64,000 nt of DNA. It comes from Prorocentrum cordatum (taxonomy: Eukaryota > Sar > Dinophyceae > Prorocentrales > Prorocentraceae). The stretch is from contig CAUYUJ010014349.1 of NCBI GenBank assembly GCA_963575745.1, forward strand, positions 973,285-1,037,284. Direction: 5' to 3'. The position numbers and the translations under genes were made by a program. Below, one piece after another: positions 41,632 through 51,894 of the stretch. The number at the start of each line of letters is the position of its first letter. Position 1 is the first letter of the stretch. The notes beneath the pieces are model-generated. The model had not been told where the DNA came from, searched no databases, and saw nothing but the letters and a program-made list of their open reading frames with translations.

Positions 41632-42043
41632 ACGCGCAAAAGTGGCCCTTCGCAGGTGTGACCTTTGGTGCGGGCCCACCGGGGCCGCCCAGATCCCTGA
41701 ATGCGATGCGGTAGCAGCGGCTCACGCTTTGGTCGGAGGGGCTCGATGTGTACACCACGTCGTTTTGTCGGTCACGGAGCCGCCCACTTTGGCGAAAGAG
41801 TTCGGTGCACAGACGCTCCAGTATCGGATAGACAATGTCGAAGCGGATGTGTGCTGTTGCGGAAGAATGGATGCTCCAGCAGCCCATATTTTGGCAAGTT
41901 GGGGCGTCTAATCACCGAGTTCCTACCACCCGTAGGCCGACTACAGAGCGTGGTGTATGCCTCGAGCACCTCCTATTTGGGCATTGCCCCCCGTGTGCCC
42001 CCCAAAGCCGCGTACCAATGGTCACACTTGCCTAGGGTCGGGT
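41632..42043. mobile_element. TIR element family D, copy 2 (~410 bp)
   Basis: Left end GTGGCCCTTCGCAGGTGTGA.CCTTTGGTGCGGGCCC; right end GCGTACCAATGGTCACACTT.GCCTAGGGTCGGG, inverted. The interior starts with TGAATGCGATGCGGTAGCAG, shared with copy 3. Plus and minus frames inside have ordinary composition but no transposase motif. Confidence 0.65.
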
Positions 42044-42435
42044 CGGACGAACGGGGAGGGGGCATAGGGAAAGGGAAGTCACGAAACCTATTGCATGCAG
42101 CTGGTTCCAGCCCCGCCGCGCGGCGCTTTCCCCGATACGTTGGCGTCTCTGGCGCCAGGAGGCGCCAAGGAGATCCGCTGCGCGAGCTGCTTTGCTACCC
42201 CCTGTTCTGCTATCCTTCCCGAGAGCCGAGGTTGTGGAAGGAATGCGACATCGAAACGAATCACAACGTGAGCCCTCGACCCCATCTGTCTGCGCCATTG
42301 TTCGAGAGCCAGATCGATCTGCGATGGCCCCGGCCAGTGTGAACAAGCGCACCAAAGGCCGCTAACCCAGGGCGCTCCGGCGTGCAGCCGACCGTTTCTG
42401 ACGATCGGGGAACCGCGTCGGAGATCTCAGCCTTC
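42044..42435. other. Unique spacer
   Basis: No gene recognised. The 213-codon plus frame 41701-42342 spans it without a domain. Confidence 0.3.
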
Positions 42436-42512
42436 TTCTCCTCCTCCTCCTCCTCCTCCTCCTCCTCCTCCTCCTCCTCCTCCTCCTCCTCCTCCTCCTC
42501 CTCCTCCTCCTC
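42436..42512. repeat. (CTC)n microsatellite
   Basis: Nearly pure, about 25 triplets. Confidence 0.95.
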
Positions 42513-42699
42513 CCACCTCCTAGCTCATCCTCCCCCCGAAGCCGGTCGAAATCGGCCGGCGCGAACAATCTGCAAATTGCCCGGGTCGCGCACGGCCCCC
42601 CTGTTGTCGGACCCATCGGGGGGGGGGGCGCTCCTCTGCGTGCAGTTCGCCGCCCCGCCCTTTGCTGGGGGACGGAGAAGCGGCACCGCCAAGGGTTAA

Positions 42700-42853
42700 A
42701 TCGGGCATGTCCCTCGACAAGAGGAATGTTCACAGATAGTCAAAAAAAATAGTCAGAGGACGAATTGTTACCATTTTGACTATTGTTCAGTTCTTGTTGG
42801 TTATGTTTTGAATGCTTCGTCCAAAATCAGCATATGGGAGGACATGCCTGACC
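42700..42853. mobile_element. TIR element family B, copy 2 (154 bp)
   Basis: Left ATCGGGCATGTCCCTCGACA; right in reverse GGTCAGGCATGTCCTCCCAT. AT-rich interior. TAA lies on both sides (42697-42699 and 42854-42856), compatible with a 3-bp target duplication, but the other copies do not show it. Confidence 0.68.
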
Positions 42854-42912
42854 TAAAGCGGCCACCTCCAGCGAAGAGGTCCACGCTGCCGCCCCGAGCT
42901 GGGGACAGGTCG

Positions 42913-43090
42913 ACTACACGCAAGAGCGACCCTTCGCCGGAGTGACCTTTGGTGCGGGCTCTGTGGGGTCCCCCGATCGCTGAATGCGAAGCGGTAGCAG
43001 CAGCTTGCGCGCCTGGGTTTGGTCCCCCGCGGCCCCCAAAAAGCCGCCCACCGAAGGTCCTTCTTGCCCAGGGTCACTCTTTGCGTGCAG
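42913..43090. mobile_element. TIR element family D, copy 3 (~178 bp)
   Basis: Left GCGACCCTTCGCCGGAGTGA.CCTTTGGTGCGGGC; right CCCACCGAAGGTCCTTCTTG.CCCAGGGTCACTC. Interior TGAATGCGAAGCGGTAGCAG is shared with copy 2. Confidence 0.68.
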
Positions 43091-43612
43091 CCGAATTGGG
43101 TACGTCTCGAGCGAGAGGGGGGACCACGCCACCAGGGTGACCCGCCTGGCTCCTCCCGCTGGTGGTCCCTGGTGGTGGTGGTTCGACGTCACCCCAATAT
43201 ACTAATACTACGTGTTCGTCGCCCCCCCAGGGGCGACGCGCGCACCGAGAAATCTTCTAGTACATGCGTCGTGGCGGGCGTTTTCTGGCCACACCGCTCG
43301 GGGGAACGATCTACTACAAGATGGGTAGATTAGATGTTCGGGTCGGCCGCGATCCTCCAGGAAGGACACCTGGTATAAGCATGTCTCTTTGCGTCCCAGC
43401 GGTGTCGCTCGTCCTCGTGCTCCCCTCCTCCCCCACCCCGCGAGGCCCACGACGCCCCGCCCGCTCCGGCGGCAGACTCGGCAGGGGCGGCGGCCGCGCC
43501 CCCCGCGCGCCTCGGTTGCGCGCGGGCGCGCCGCGGAAAAAGAGAGAGAGAGAGAGGCGCGGGGCGCAGCTGGCGAGGCGTCGCGCTGCCTTGAGCTCTT
43601 CAGACATCTGCG
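43091..43612. other. GC-rich spacer
   Basis: (GA)n run at 43539-43555. No gene recognised. Confidence 0.4.
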
Positions 43613-43810
43613 AGGAAGAAAAGGCGCCATAGACATAGACTTTTGGCGCTCCGCGCGTATTTCTTGGATCCGCGCTGGGCCCCTCCTGGCGGCGCCTCCA
43701 GCGCCGCCCGTGGCGCGCTCCGCGCGCCAGGGAGGGGGGGTCCAGCGCAGATCCGAGAAATCCGCGCGGAGCGCCAAACGTTTATGTTTGTGTAGTTGTT
43801 TCTTCTTCTA
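43613..43810. mobile_element. Foldback element family E, copy 2 (~198 bp)
   Basis: Arms CTTTTGGCGCTCCGCGCG.TATTTCTTGGATCCGCGCTGG and CCAGCGCAGATCCGAGAAAT.CCGCGCGGAGCGCCAAA are almost perfectly inverted. Loop GGCGGCGCCTCCAGCGCCGC. Best-preserved copy. Confidence 0.8.
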
Positions 43811-43864
43811 GCCTCGAACAAATCGAGACGGAGATTTTTCATTGTGTTCGCCCCCTGGGGGCCC

Positions 43865-43995
43865 CTTGCTTGCCTCGTTTTCTCCCTTTGGGGCCTCCTG
43901 GGAGGCCCTCGTCGCCACGGTTGAATTCACCCGAAGATCAGCGTCAGAACGCTCCCTGGGAGAGGTCCGGGGAGTAGCAGTATCAGCACCCCCAT
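43865..43995. mobile_element. Element family F, copy 4
   Basis: GGGGCCTCCTGGGAGGCCCT, CGTCGCCACGGTTGAATTCA, GTCAGAACGCTCCCTGGGAG, GGGGAGTAGCAGTATCAG. Confidence 0.62.
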
Positions 43996-45160
43996 GACAG
44001 GGGCAGTCTCCTCCAGGTCTCCGAGGCCAGAATGTGTTCATGTCTACCGCAGGGCGCTCGGTCGCTAAGGGATGGGGGGCGCGGTGCGGTCGGGAACGTT
44101 TGCTCAGCGTGTCAGGCGCCGCCGGTTCTGGCCCACCGCGCTTCGGCGCGACACGCTAAGCACGCCCCAGTCCCCAGACATCGACGTTCTGAGATTATCC
44201 CAGCCCCCCACCCCGCGGAGTGGAGCGACCCGCTGTCCGTGCGCAAGGCATAGCGTGTCGCAGGGGCAGCCGCCGCGACACTCCAAGCAAAAGCTCCTGA
44301 TCGCAAGCGGGGAGGACCCTGGATTGCTGCAGAGGGGGCCGCAAGGGGCCCCTAACAACGCAGGCCGAAATGGTGCTGGACAGGCGCAGGCTTCTTCACC
44401 CCGTGGACCCCCCCCGCCGTCAACGGACGCCAGAGCCCAGAGGGCCGCTGTCCCAGTACAGCCAAAGGATTGACACAAAGCAGCATGGGATGTTTCCCAC
44501 GTTTTTTTGTTCGGCCCCTTCACCAGACCCCAGGGCAGTGAAACAAATAACTGCGCTGAACGGAAAGCCAGTCTTCGGGGAGAGGGTCGGGGCTGGGCGA
44601 ACCCGCATTGTAGACAGCAAGGCATATGATTTAGTGAGGGGGCCGTCTACAGGAAGGGGGGGCCACCCAAAAACGCTAACAGCCAGGCCGGGGGGCACAA
44701 CTAAAATGCAATATTCAAAATTACGTTTTTGTCCGAAGGCATGGTTTGGAAAATCCAGAATTATGGTTTGTTGTTGTTTTTGCCCTGAAGGGCTGTGTGC
44801 GCTTGAATTCAGAAATCGTGATTCTATTGTGGGAAGGCTTCGCCTCTTTCGCCCTTCTTGAAGTGTTGTTGCACGATGAACGCCGCGTGCGAAACATGTT
44901 TGTGGGGAGTTCCGTGTGTAGTTTCATTCGCGGTTGATCGCGTAGTTGGTTTCGTTACTGTTCGTATCCATCACGGTCCACCCAGCAATAGTACCCAGGC
45001 GGAATGTCTTGATCAGGGAAGTGCGGGAACATTCCGTGTAACGAAGAGAAATTGATGGGGAAGCCGTCAAATTGAATTTCGTGGGTCAGCCTGGGCACGC
45101 CCGGGCGTGAATGCACATTCGCGGCCCTTGCCGAAACAGGCAGGGCGCAGAAGAATGATG
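43996..45160. other. Unique segment; no gene assigned
   Basis: 44370-44861 is a plus frame of 163 codons starting ATG. Its later part has ordinary composition (KQITALNGKPVFGERVGAGR), but no domain is recognised. Bases 44700-45060 are relatively AT-rich. Confidence 0.25.
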
Positions 45161-45420
45161 AGGAGGCGGGGGAGGGGGAGGCGGGGGAGGAACACGAGGA
45201 GGACGAGGACTAAAAGGAAGAAGGGGGGAGCGACGGGAGTAGCAGGAAAGGGGCGAGCAGAAGTATGATGACATTGACTGCGCAAGCTTTTGGGGGGGAG
45301 GAGGAGGAAGAGGAGGGGAGGGGAGAAGGAGGAGGGGGATGAGGAGGAGGAGGAGGAGGAGGGAAGAGGAGGAGGAGGAAAGGAGGAGGAGGAGGAGGAG
45401 GAGGAGGAGGAGGAGGACGA
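45161..45420. repeat. (GGA)n-rich tract
   Basis: Impure GGA/GGGGA from 45161 and nearly pure at 45295-45418. Confidence 0.9.
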
Positions 45421-45539
45421 GCGTACAACGCGCACGCGCGCGTGCGCGCGAGGTGTGATCTCTGCGTTGTTCTCAGCGGTCTGGCAACGAAGGGGCCTGG
45501 AAACGAAGGGGTTCTTGGGCGGTGACCGAATGGGCGTTC

Positions 45540-48500
45540 CAGGTAGCGCGGGGCTGCAGCGCGCCAGCCAAGTGGCTCAGCGCGCAACGCGCCCGCGCGC
45601 GCGCGCCGGCGCGAGCTGTGAATTCTGTATCATTTATAATAGAAGTGCCGCAATGTTGGCATGGAAGCTCAAGTGGTCCCCTAGCGGAGACCGATTGGAT
45701 TTCCGATTTACCATGGGTTTGTAGCGCGTCGGTGAAGTGGCTCAGCGCGCAACGCGCCCACGCGCGCGCGCGGGCGCGAGCTGTGAATTCTGTGTTATCC
45801 ACAAAAGAAGGGCAGTCGTGCTGTCCTGGAAACTAAAGTGGCCCCCCAGCGGTGACCGACTGGATTGTCAAATTGACATGGGGATGTAGCATGTCGGCCA
45901 AGTGGCTCAGCGCACAAGTCGCCCGCGCGCGCGGGAGCGAGCCGCCGCTCTGCGTTATCCAGAACAGAAGGGCCGCCATGGTGGCTTGGGAGTTCAAGCA
46001 GCCCCTTAGTGGTGGCCGATTTCTTTTTCCAATTTAACATGGGCTTCTAGCACGTCGGCCAAGTGTCTCAGCGCACAGCGCGCCCACGCGCGCGCGCGAG
46101 CTGTGAGTTCTACCCGCAATAGCAGGGCCGCCATGCTGGCCTGGGAAATCAAGCGGCCCATTAGCGGTGACCGATTGAATATCCGAGATAGCTCGAGTTT
46201 GTAGCGTTTTGGTTAAATGGTTCAGCGTGCAACGGGCCCACGCGCGCGCGCGCCCGCTTGCGCTCGCGCGCGCGAGCTGTGAATTCTGTATCACCAATAA
46301 TAGAATGGCCGCCATGTTTGCTTAGAAACTTAAGTGGCCCCTTAGCAGTAACCGACGGACTTCCAAGTTAGCAAAAGGTCGTAGCATGCCGGTTAAGTTG
46401 TGCAGCGCACAGAGTGCCCGCGCCTGTGCGCGCAGGCGCGAGCTGTGAACCCTGTATTCTCCGCAATGCAAATGCCGCCACGTTGGCCTGAGAACTCAAG
46501 TGGCCCCTTAGCGGTGGCCGATGGTATTTTCCATGTTTAACATGGGTTTGTAGCATGTCGGCCAAGTTGCCCAGCGTGCAAGGCGCCTCGCGCGCGCGCC
46601 CGCGCGCGCGCGAGTTGTGAATTTTCGCACTACCCGCAGTAGAAGGGGCGCCATGTTGGCCTGCGCACTCAAGTAGCCCCTTTGCGGTGGCTTCCAGCAT
46701 GCCAGCCAAGTGGCTCAGCGCGCAATGCGCCCGCGCGCGCGCGCGGGCGCGAGCTGCGAACCCTGATCCAAAGTAGAAGGGCCGCCGTGTTGGCTTGGAA
46801 CCCCGGATTGATTTCCTGGTGAGCACTGGTTCGTGGCACGTTGGCCAAGTGGTCCAGCGCTCAACGCACCCACCCGCGCGCGCGCGAGTTGCGACTTCTG
46901 GATCACTTGGTTACCCATAATAGAAGGGCCGCCACGATTGCCTGGAAACTGAAGTGCAATCCTATCGTTGGCTGATTCGATTTCCGAGTAACCATGAGTT
47001 CGCAGCGTGCCGATTAAGCTGTAATTTTTTTATTGCACGCAATAGAGTGGCCGTCATGTTGGCCTGGAAGCCATAGTGGCCCCTTAGCGGTGGCCGATTG
47101 GTTTTCCCAGTTTACCTAGGGTTGCCGCATGTCGGCCAAGTTGCTCAGCGTACACCGCACCCGCGCGCACGCGCGGGCGCGAGTTGTGACCTCTGCATCG
47201 CTCGCAACAGAAGGGCCGCCGTATTGGCTTGGAAACGCAAGTGGCTCTCTAGCGATGGCCGACTGGGTTCTCAATTTAACCTGGGGTTGTAGCATGTCGC
47301 ACAAGTGGCTCAGCGTAAAGGACGCCCACGCGCGCGCGCGCGCGAGCAGTGACCTACGAACTATCCACACCAGAAGGGCCGCTATGTTTGCTTGGAAACT
47401 AAAAGTTGCCCGTTGCGGTAGAAGATTGAATATCCTAGTTAGCATGTGGTTGTGCCATGTTGGCCAAGTAGCTCAGCGTACAACGCGCCCGCGCGCGCGG
47501 GCGCGAGCTGTGAACTCTGTATCATCCACGACAGAGGACCGCCGTGCTGGCCTGGCAATTCAAGCGGCCCCGTGGCGGTGGCCGAATGGATTTCCAAGTT
47601 AACATGGGGTTGTTGCATGTCGGCCAAGTGGCTCAGCGCACAACGCGCGCGCGCGGGCTGTGCATCCTGCACTACCCACAATAGAAGGGCCGCTGTCTCC
47701 TGGAAACTCATGTGGCCCCTGAGCGGTGACCGATTGGAATTCCGAGTTCACATGGGCTTGTAGCATGTGGCTGAACGCACATAGCGCCCGCGCGCGCGCG
47801 CCCCCCCCCGGCGCGTGCGAGCTCTGAAAGCCGCACTACCGCAATATCGGGTCCTTTATGTTGGCATGGAAGCTCAAGTGGCCCCTCCGCAGTAACCGAT
47901 TGAACTTCCGAGTTAACATGGGGGTTGTCGCGCATCGGCCAGGTGGCTCAGCGTACACGTCGCCCACGCGCGCGCTTGCTGTGAACTCTGTATTTTTTCC
48001 ACCGTACAACGGCCACCATGTTGGCATGGAAAATCTAATTGGCCAATTAACGGTGACTGATTGCATTCCGAGTTAACATGGGCTTGTAGCATGTCGGTCG
48101 CGTGGCTTAGCGTACAACGCGCCCGCGCGCGCGAGATGTGACTTCTGGACTACCCACATTAGAAAGGGCCGCCATGTTGTGGCCTGGAAACTCAAATGGC
48201 CCCTTAGCGGTGACCGATTGGATATCGAAGTTAGCATGAGTTTGTAGCGTGTCGGTTACGTGGCTCGATTTACAAAGCGCCACTGCGCGCGCGCGCCCGC
48301 GACCGCGCGAGCGCGAGTCGTGAATCTTGGGTTGCCCCCAAAAGAAGGGCCGCCGTGTTGGCCTGTGAACGAAGGTGGCCCTGAGAGGTGACCGACTGCA
48401 TCTCCAAGTTAACATGTGGTTGGAGCATGTCGACCATGTGGCTGAGCGCGCAACGCGCCCACGCGCGCGCGGGCGCGAGCTGTGAATTCTGTTGTGCCCA

Positions 48501-48655
48501 CAATAGACGGGCCGCTATGTTTGCCTGGAAACTCAAGCGGCCCCTTCAGCGGTGGCCGAATGGATTTCCAAGTTAACATGGGGTTGTAGCACGTCGGCCA
48601 AGTGGCTCAGCGTACTACGCGCGCGCGCGGGCGCGAGCTGTGCATTCGGCGCGCG
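45540..48655 (+). repeat. ~160-bp satellite, about 20 tandem units
   Basis: The anchor GTGGCTCAGCG (or a one- or two-base variant) occurs near 45572, 45738, 45902, 46063, 46215, 46393, 46563, 46709, 46848, 47138, 47305, 47470, 47627, 47770, 47943, 48100, 48260, 48436 and 48602, with a decayed unit near 47013. Mean spacing is about 160. Each unit runs: GTCGGCCAAGTGGCTCAGCG, a (CG)n core, GAGCTGTGAATTCTGTAT, CCACAATAGAAGGGCCGCC, ATGTTGGCCTGGAAACTCAA, GTGGCCCCTTAGCGGTGACC, GATTGGATTTCCGAGTTAAC, ATGGGxTTGTAGC. All units share one orientation. Short frames (MLAWKLKW...SGDRLDF...MGL-stop) repeat in each unit but shift phase between units, so coding is unlikely. Confidence 0.95.
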
Positions 48656-48984
48656 GCGGCCGCGGGCCTTTCTGCGTGGGAAATAAACACAATATGCGAG
48701 CGCGGAAATGCAGCCACACGCACTGTGGCCATGGGCCACTACGTAGGTAGGCGAACATACGGTTGCAAAGGGCCAATGCCCCCGCGCGTTAGGGCGGGAC
48801 ACCATATTATGCGCGAGGGGAAAGCGCCGAGGCCATGTGCGGCCCGTGTTCAGCGCAGCCTGGTCGCCCCCGGCCTGGGGCCTGGCCCGGCATGCAGCCC
48901 TGCCCACCCTGACCGGTACCCAGCGGGCTGGCCCCTCGCCCACCCAATAGCTCGGCTGCAGGTGACCGGCCGGTAGCCCGGCCA
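48656..48984. other. Spacer between satellites
   Basis: Unique GC-rich DNA, no gene seen. Confidence 0.5.
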
Positions 48985-49560
48985 GTAAGTCCGCGAACGC
49001 GGCGGGCAACCCTGCCGGTAATTCCACGAACCCGGCCGGTAACCCCGCCGGTAATTCTACGAACCCGGCCGGTGACCCGGCCCGGCCGGTAACCCGGCTG
49101 GTAGCCCGGCTGTTAACTGCGCGCCCGGCCGGTAACCCGGCTGTTAGCCCCGGCCCGGCTGGTAACCCGGCTGGTAACCCGGCTGTTAATTCCCAGCCCG
49201 GCCGGTAACCCGGCTGTTAGCCCCGGCCCGGCTGGTAACCCGGCTGGTAACCCGGCTGTTAATTCCCAGCCCGGCGGGCAACCCGGCCGGTAGCCCGGCT
49301 GGTAGCCCGGCCCTTAGCTTGGCCTTGCAGCACATTCTGTAGCGGAGCTACAGCGCCGCTACAGAACGCCGCAGACGGCCGGCTCTTTGCCTGGCCTGCA
49401 GCCCGGCTGTAACTCCGCGCGCCCGGCCGGTAGCCCGGCTGTTAATTCCCGCGCGCCCGGCTGGCATTTCCGCGCACCCGGCCGGTAATTCGGCGATTTT
49501 GGTTGGTAACCTGGCTGGGAATTCAGCGAACCCGGCTGGTAATTGCGCGAGATCGGGCAG
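48985..49560. repeat. CCCGGCYGGTAA 12-bp minisatellite with a perfect 73-bp duplication
   Basis: Tandem CCCGGC(C/T)GGTAA units with spacers such as TTCCACGAAC, CTGCGCG and TTAATTCCCAG. Bases 49124-49196 and 49197-49269 are identical over 73 bases, which indicates recent duplication. Confidence 0.9.
49334..49365. other. Perfect 11-bp stem hairpin
   Basis: TTCTGTAGCGG, 10-base loop, CCGCTACAGAA, inside the CCGG minisatellite. Confidence 0.75.
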
Positions 49561-49955
49561 TGGCCCGGATGGAAATTTTGCGCGCGCGGCGGGCCCCGCA
49601 GCCGGGAATGTCGCGGGTTAACCGCAGGAGGTCCCCCCCCCCCCGCCCCCCCGATTTCCTTGGGGCGAAAACAAGGCCCCGATGCCCCTGGCCCGCCCCC
49701 CGTGGATTCTTTTTCCGCGATTAGCCGTTTGGGCGAAATCCTCTTCGCGTTTGCACCCATGGCCCACTATTGGTCGTCCGCTGGTCACAGCAAGCCGCGG
49801 CAGCCGGCGCAGGAAAGCCATGGCGCGCTGATGGCCATGCACTTAACAGTTCGTGGAAAACCATTGGGCGCCGCGCATTTGTTAAGTGTCTGGCCAGAGA
49901 ACTACATTTCAAATCTGGTTTCCCCTTAGGCTTTTCGCGTTCACACCGACGACAA
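49561..49955. other. Spacer; no gene recognised
   Basis: A C-run at 49628-49653; otherwise unique. Confidence 0.4.
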
Positions 49956-50605
49956 ACGCGCGGGAACCAAAGTGCGCAGCGCGCGCGCGCGATTCTGCGC
50001 TGCGCACTATGGTTTCCACTTGTGTGGTCATCTGTTGGGACGAGTATTAAATTGCGCATCGTTTGGTTTTCGCGTTCGCACCGTTCACAAATTTATGGGA
50101 CGAAACCGTTGTGCGCACCGAAGCGTCGCGCGCGCGACCTTGCGCTGCGCGCTGGCTTTCCCACGCAACTATCAACTGCATGGCCATCTGTTGGGGCCAG
50201 AGAAATATTGTTTATATGATGCATTCCCGATTTGGACTTCGAGTTCGCATGCGTGGGGAGCCATAGTGCGCAGCGCAAGGTCGCGCGCGCGCGCGACCTT
50301 GCGCTGCGCACTGTGGTTTTCCACGCATTTGCTAATCGTGTGGCCATCTCCTGGATTCAGAGAATTAAATTTTGCTTCGGGTTTCCCCTATTGATATTCA
50401 GGCTGACATCGTTGACACATGCGTAGAAAACCGCAGTGCGCAGCGCAAGGGCGCGCGCGCGCGCGCGACCTTGAGCTGCGCAATATAATTCCCCGCTCAT
50501 TGTCCAACGCGCGCTCGCGACTTTGCGGCGCGCGCTGCGGTTTCCAACGCATTTCTCCATTGTTCGGCGAGTCCTTGGGGCCAGAGAATTCAGTTTCACA
50601 TTTGG
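49956..50605. repeat. ~150-170-bp repeat with CG-rich hairpin cores
   Basis: Four degenerate units. Each joins GCGCGCGACCTTGCGCTGCG.CACT-GGTTTCCAC, GTGTGGCCATCTGTTGGGGC.CAGAGAA and a CGTGGGxAxCATAGTGCGCA.GCGCAAGG end, which is the inverse of the next unit's start. Junctions are therefore hairpins; see the palindrome at 50265-50312. Confidence 0.75.
50265..50312. other. Perfect 48-bp palindrome
   Basis: AGTGCGCAGCGCAAGGTCGC.GCGC is followed immediately by its exact reverse complement, centred between 50288 and 50289 on alternating CG. There is no loop. It should extrude as a cruciform or adopt Z-DNA. Confidence 0.93.
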
Positions 50606-50614
50606 TTTCCCCGC

Positions 50615-51036
50615 GCGCGCGCGTGGTGAGTTTTGGATTGCCCCCCATAAGCAGATCGTTTTGTAAAGCCAAAGACTGAACTTGTTTTTGCCCGTGAAGT
50701 AGTAAGGGGGCCGACGGAGGCGCGCAGTTCTGCATAAGATTGTGGGCAATACAGAACTCCCTACGCGCGCGCGTGGTGAGTTCTGTAGTGTCCACATACA
50801 GAACTACGCGCTCCCCTCGGCCTCCTTACAGCTTCACAGAAAAGTCCAATTCAATTTTTGGATTTACAGGGCGATCTTCTTATTGTGGACAATACAGAAC
50901 TCACCACGCGCGCGCGCCGCGGCGCGGGCGCGTGTAGGAAGTTCTGGATTGCCCACAATAAGAAGATCGCCTTGTAAATCCAAAAACTGAATTGAACTTT
51001 TCTGTGAAGCTTTCTGGAGGCCGACGGAGGCGCGCA
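50615..51036. repeat. Head-to-head inverted monomers related to the 122-bp satellite
   Basis: Forward monomer 50615-50728. A CG-centred hairpin at 50742-50798 (TGTGGGCAATACAGAACTCC against GGTGAGTTCTGTAGTGTCCA). A reverse monomer at about 50822-50925. A forward monomer at 50927-51036. Reverse and forward arms match over about 100 bases (CAAAAACTGAATTGAACTTT and its complement). Each ends GGAGGCCGACGGAGGCGCG. Confidence 0.85.
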
Positions 51037-51556
51037 CAGTGAGCGCCTTGAGTAAGGAACACTTACTTTTCAAAAGGGGCTCGGACGTTCCTTAGGTTTG
51101 CATGCGTTCCGCTGCCTTTTTGGCGGCGAGCCCCCCCGGTGTTCCTTGCGATTTTGGACGCGCGGGTTCGTTTTGTCGATCGGGGCGGACGGTCTAAGGA
51201 ACGGGGCTCCACGGGGGGGCTCGGTTCCTTGCGCTTGCTCGACGTAATGCGACGGCGGTCGCGTATAAGCCCTGCGCCTCTCCGGGGCCTTCCCGTTCTT
51301 TGCGGGGCGCGCGCTGGAGCTTTCGCCCGTTCCGCGCGCCAGGGCGCGGGGCATTGAGGTCCAGTTCCTCGCAAGGGCCCCCCCCGTTCCTTCGGCCACG
51401 CGGTTCGGAGCTCACTGGCTCGACATAATTGAACGGTGGCTGCGTTATGGTCCAGCTCCAATCTCGGGCCCCCCCGTTGTCGCCCCTGCATGTATCCGCA
51501 TGCCGAGGTGGGGGCATTAGTTCCTTATGTCACACCATAGGTCAAGACCTTCACTG
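51037..51556. mobile_element. TIR element related to the 33-kb MITE, 520 bp
   Basis: Begins CAGTGAGCGCCTTGAGTAAG.GAACACTTACTTTTC, nearly identical to 32993-33050. It ends, in reverse, CAGTGAAGGTCTTGACC ... CATAAGGAAC. CA flanks both ends (51035-51036 and 51557-51558) instead of TA. The GC-rich interior holds two degenerate copies, 181 bases apart, of GCTCGACGTAATGCGACGGC / GCTCGACATAATTGAACGGT. No transposase motif. Confidence 0.65.
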
Positions 51557-51649
51557 CACGCCTGCATACTCATTTTGCACTTTGCATCCGTGGGTTTTCA
51601 TATATCTGAAACACGTGGCCGCCCAAGGCCTTTGCACTTGGTCACCCCT

Positions 51650-51780
51650 GGGGGCGCGACGATTATTGCGCCTCGCGCGTCGCGGCCCGGGCAGGAGAGC
51701 CGCCCTTGTCCAGGGCGGCGGCGCAGGGGCGTGAAGTTCACCGCGCGTCGCGCATCGCGGGGCGCGATAATCTTCGCCTA
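51650..51780. repeat. Hairpin with ~32-bp GC-rich arms
   Basis: GCGCGACGATTATTGCGCCT.CGCG (about 51655) pairs with CGCGGGGCGCGATAATCTTC.GCC (about 51756). The loop includes GGGCAGGAGAGCCGCCCTTG. Similar GCGAAGTTATT words occur at 11507. Confidence 0.65.
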
Positions 51781-51811
51781 TCTACAAGTTTGTACACGTA
51801 AGGCTCCGCGT

Positions 51812-51893
51812 GCGCCGGTTGGTTGGTTAAGTCCAGTGTGTTGGTTGGCTGGTGCGCCCCGGCTGGTAGGCAGGTTGGCTGGTTGAAGAGCCG
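51812..51893. repeat. GGTT/GGCT-rich short repeat
   Basis: GGTTGGTTGGTTAAG, GTTGGTTGGCTGGTG, GGTTGGCTGGTTG. Confidence 0.7.
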
Positions 51894-51894
51894 T

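Noticed and set aside
45540-48655. tRNA-like A box (TGGCTCAGCG) in every 160-bp unit, suggesting a SINE
   Set aside because: No B box at a suitable distance and no poly-A or tail; head-to-tail tandem arrangement fits a satellite.
50265-50312. Rho-independent terminator
   Set aside because: No U-tract and a eukaryotic context; a repeat-borne palindrome.
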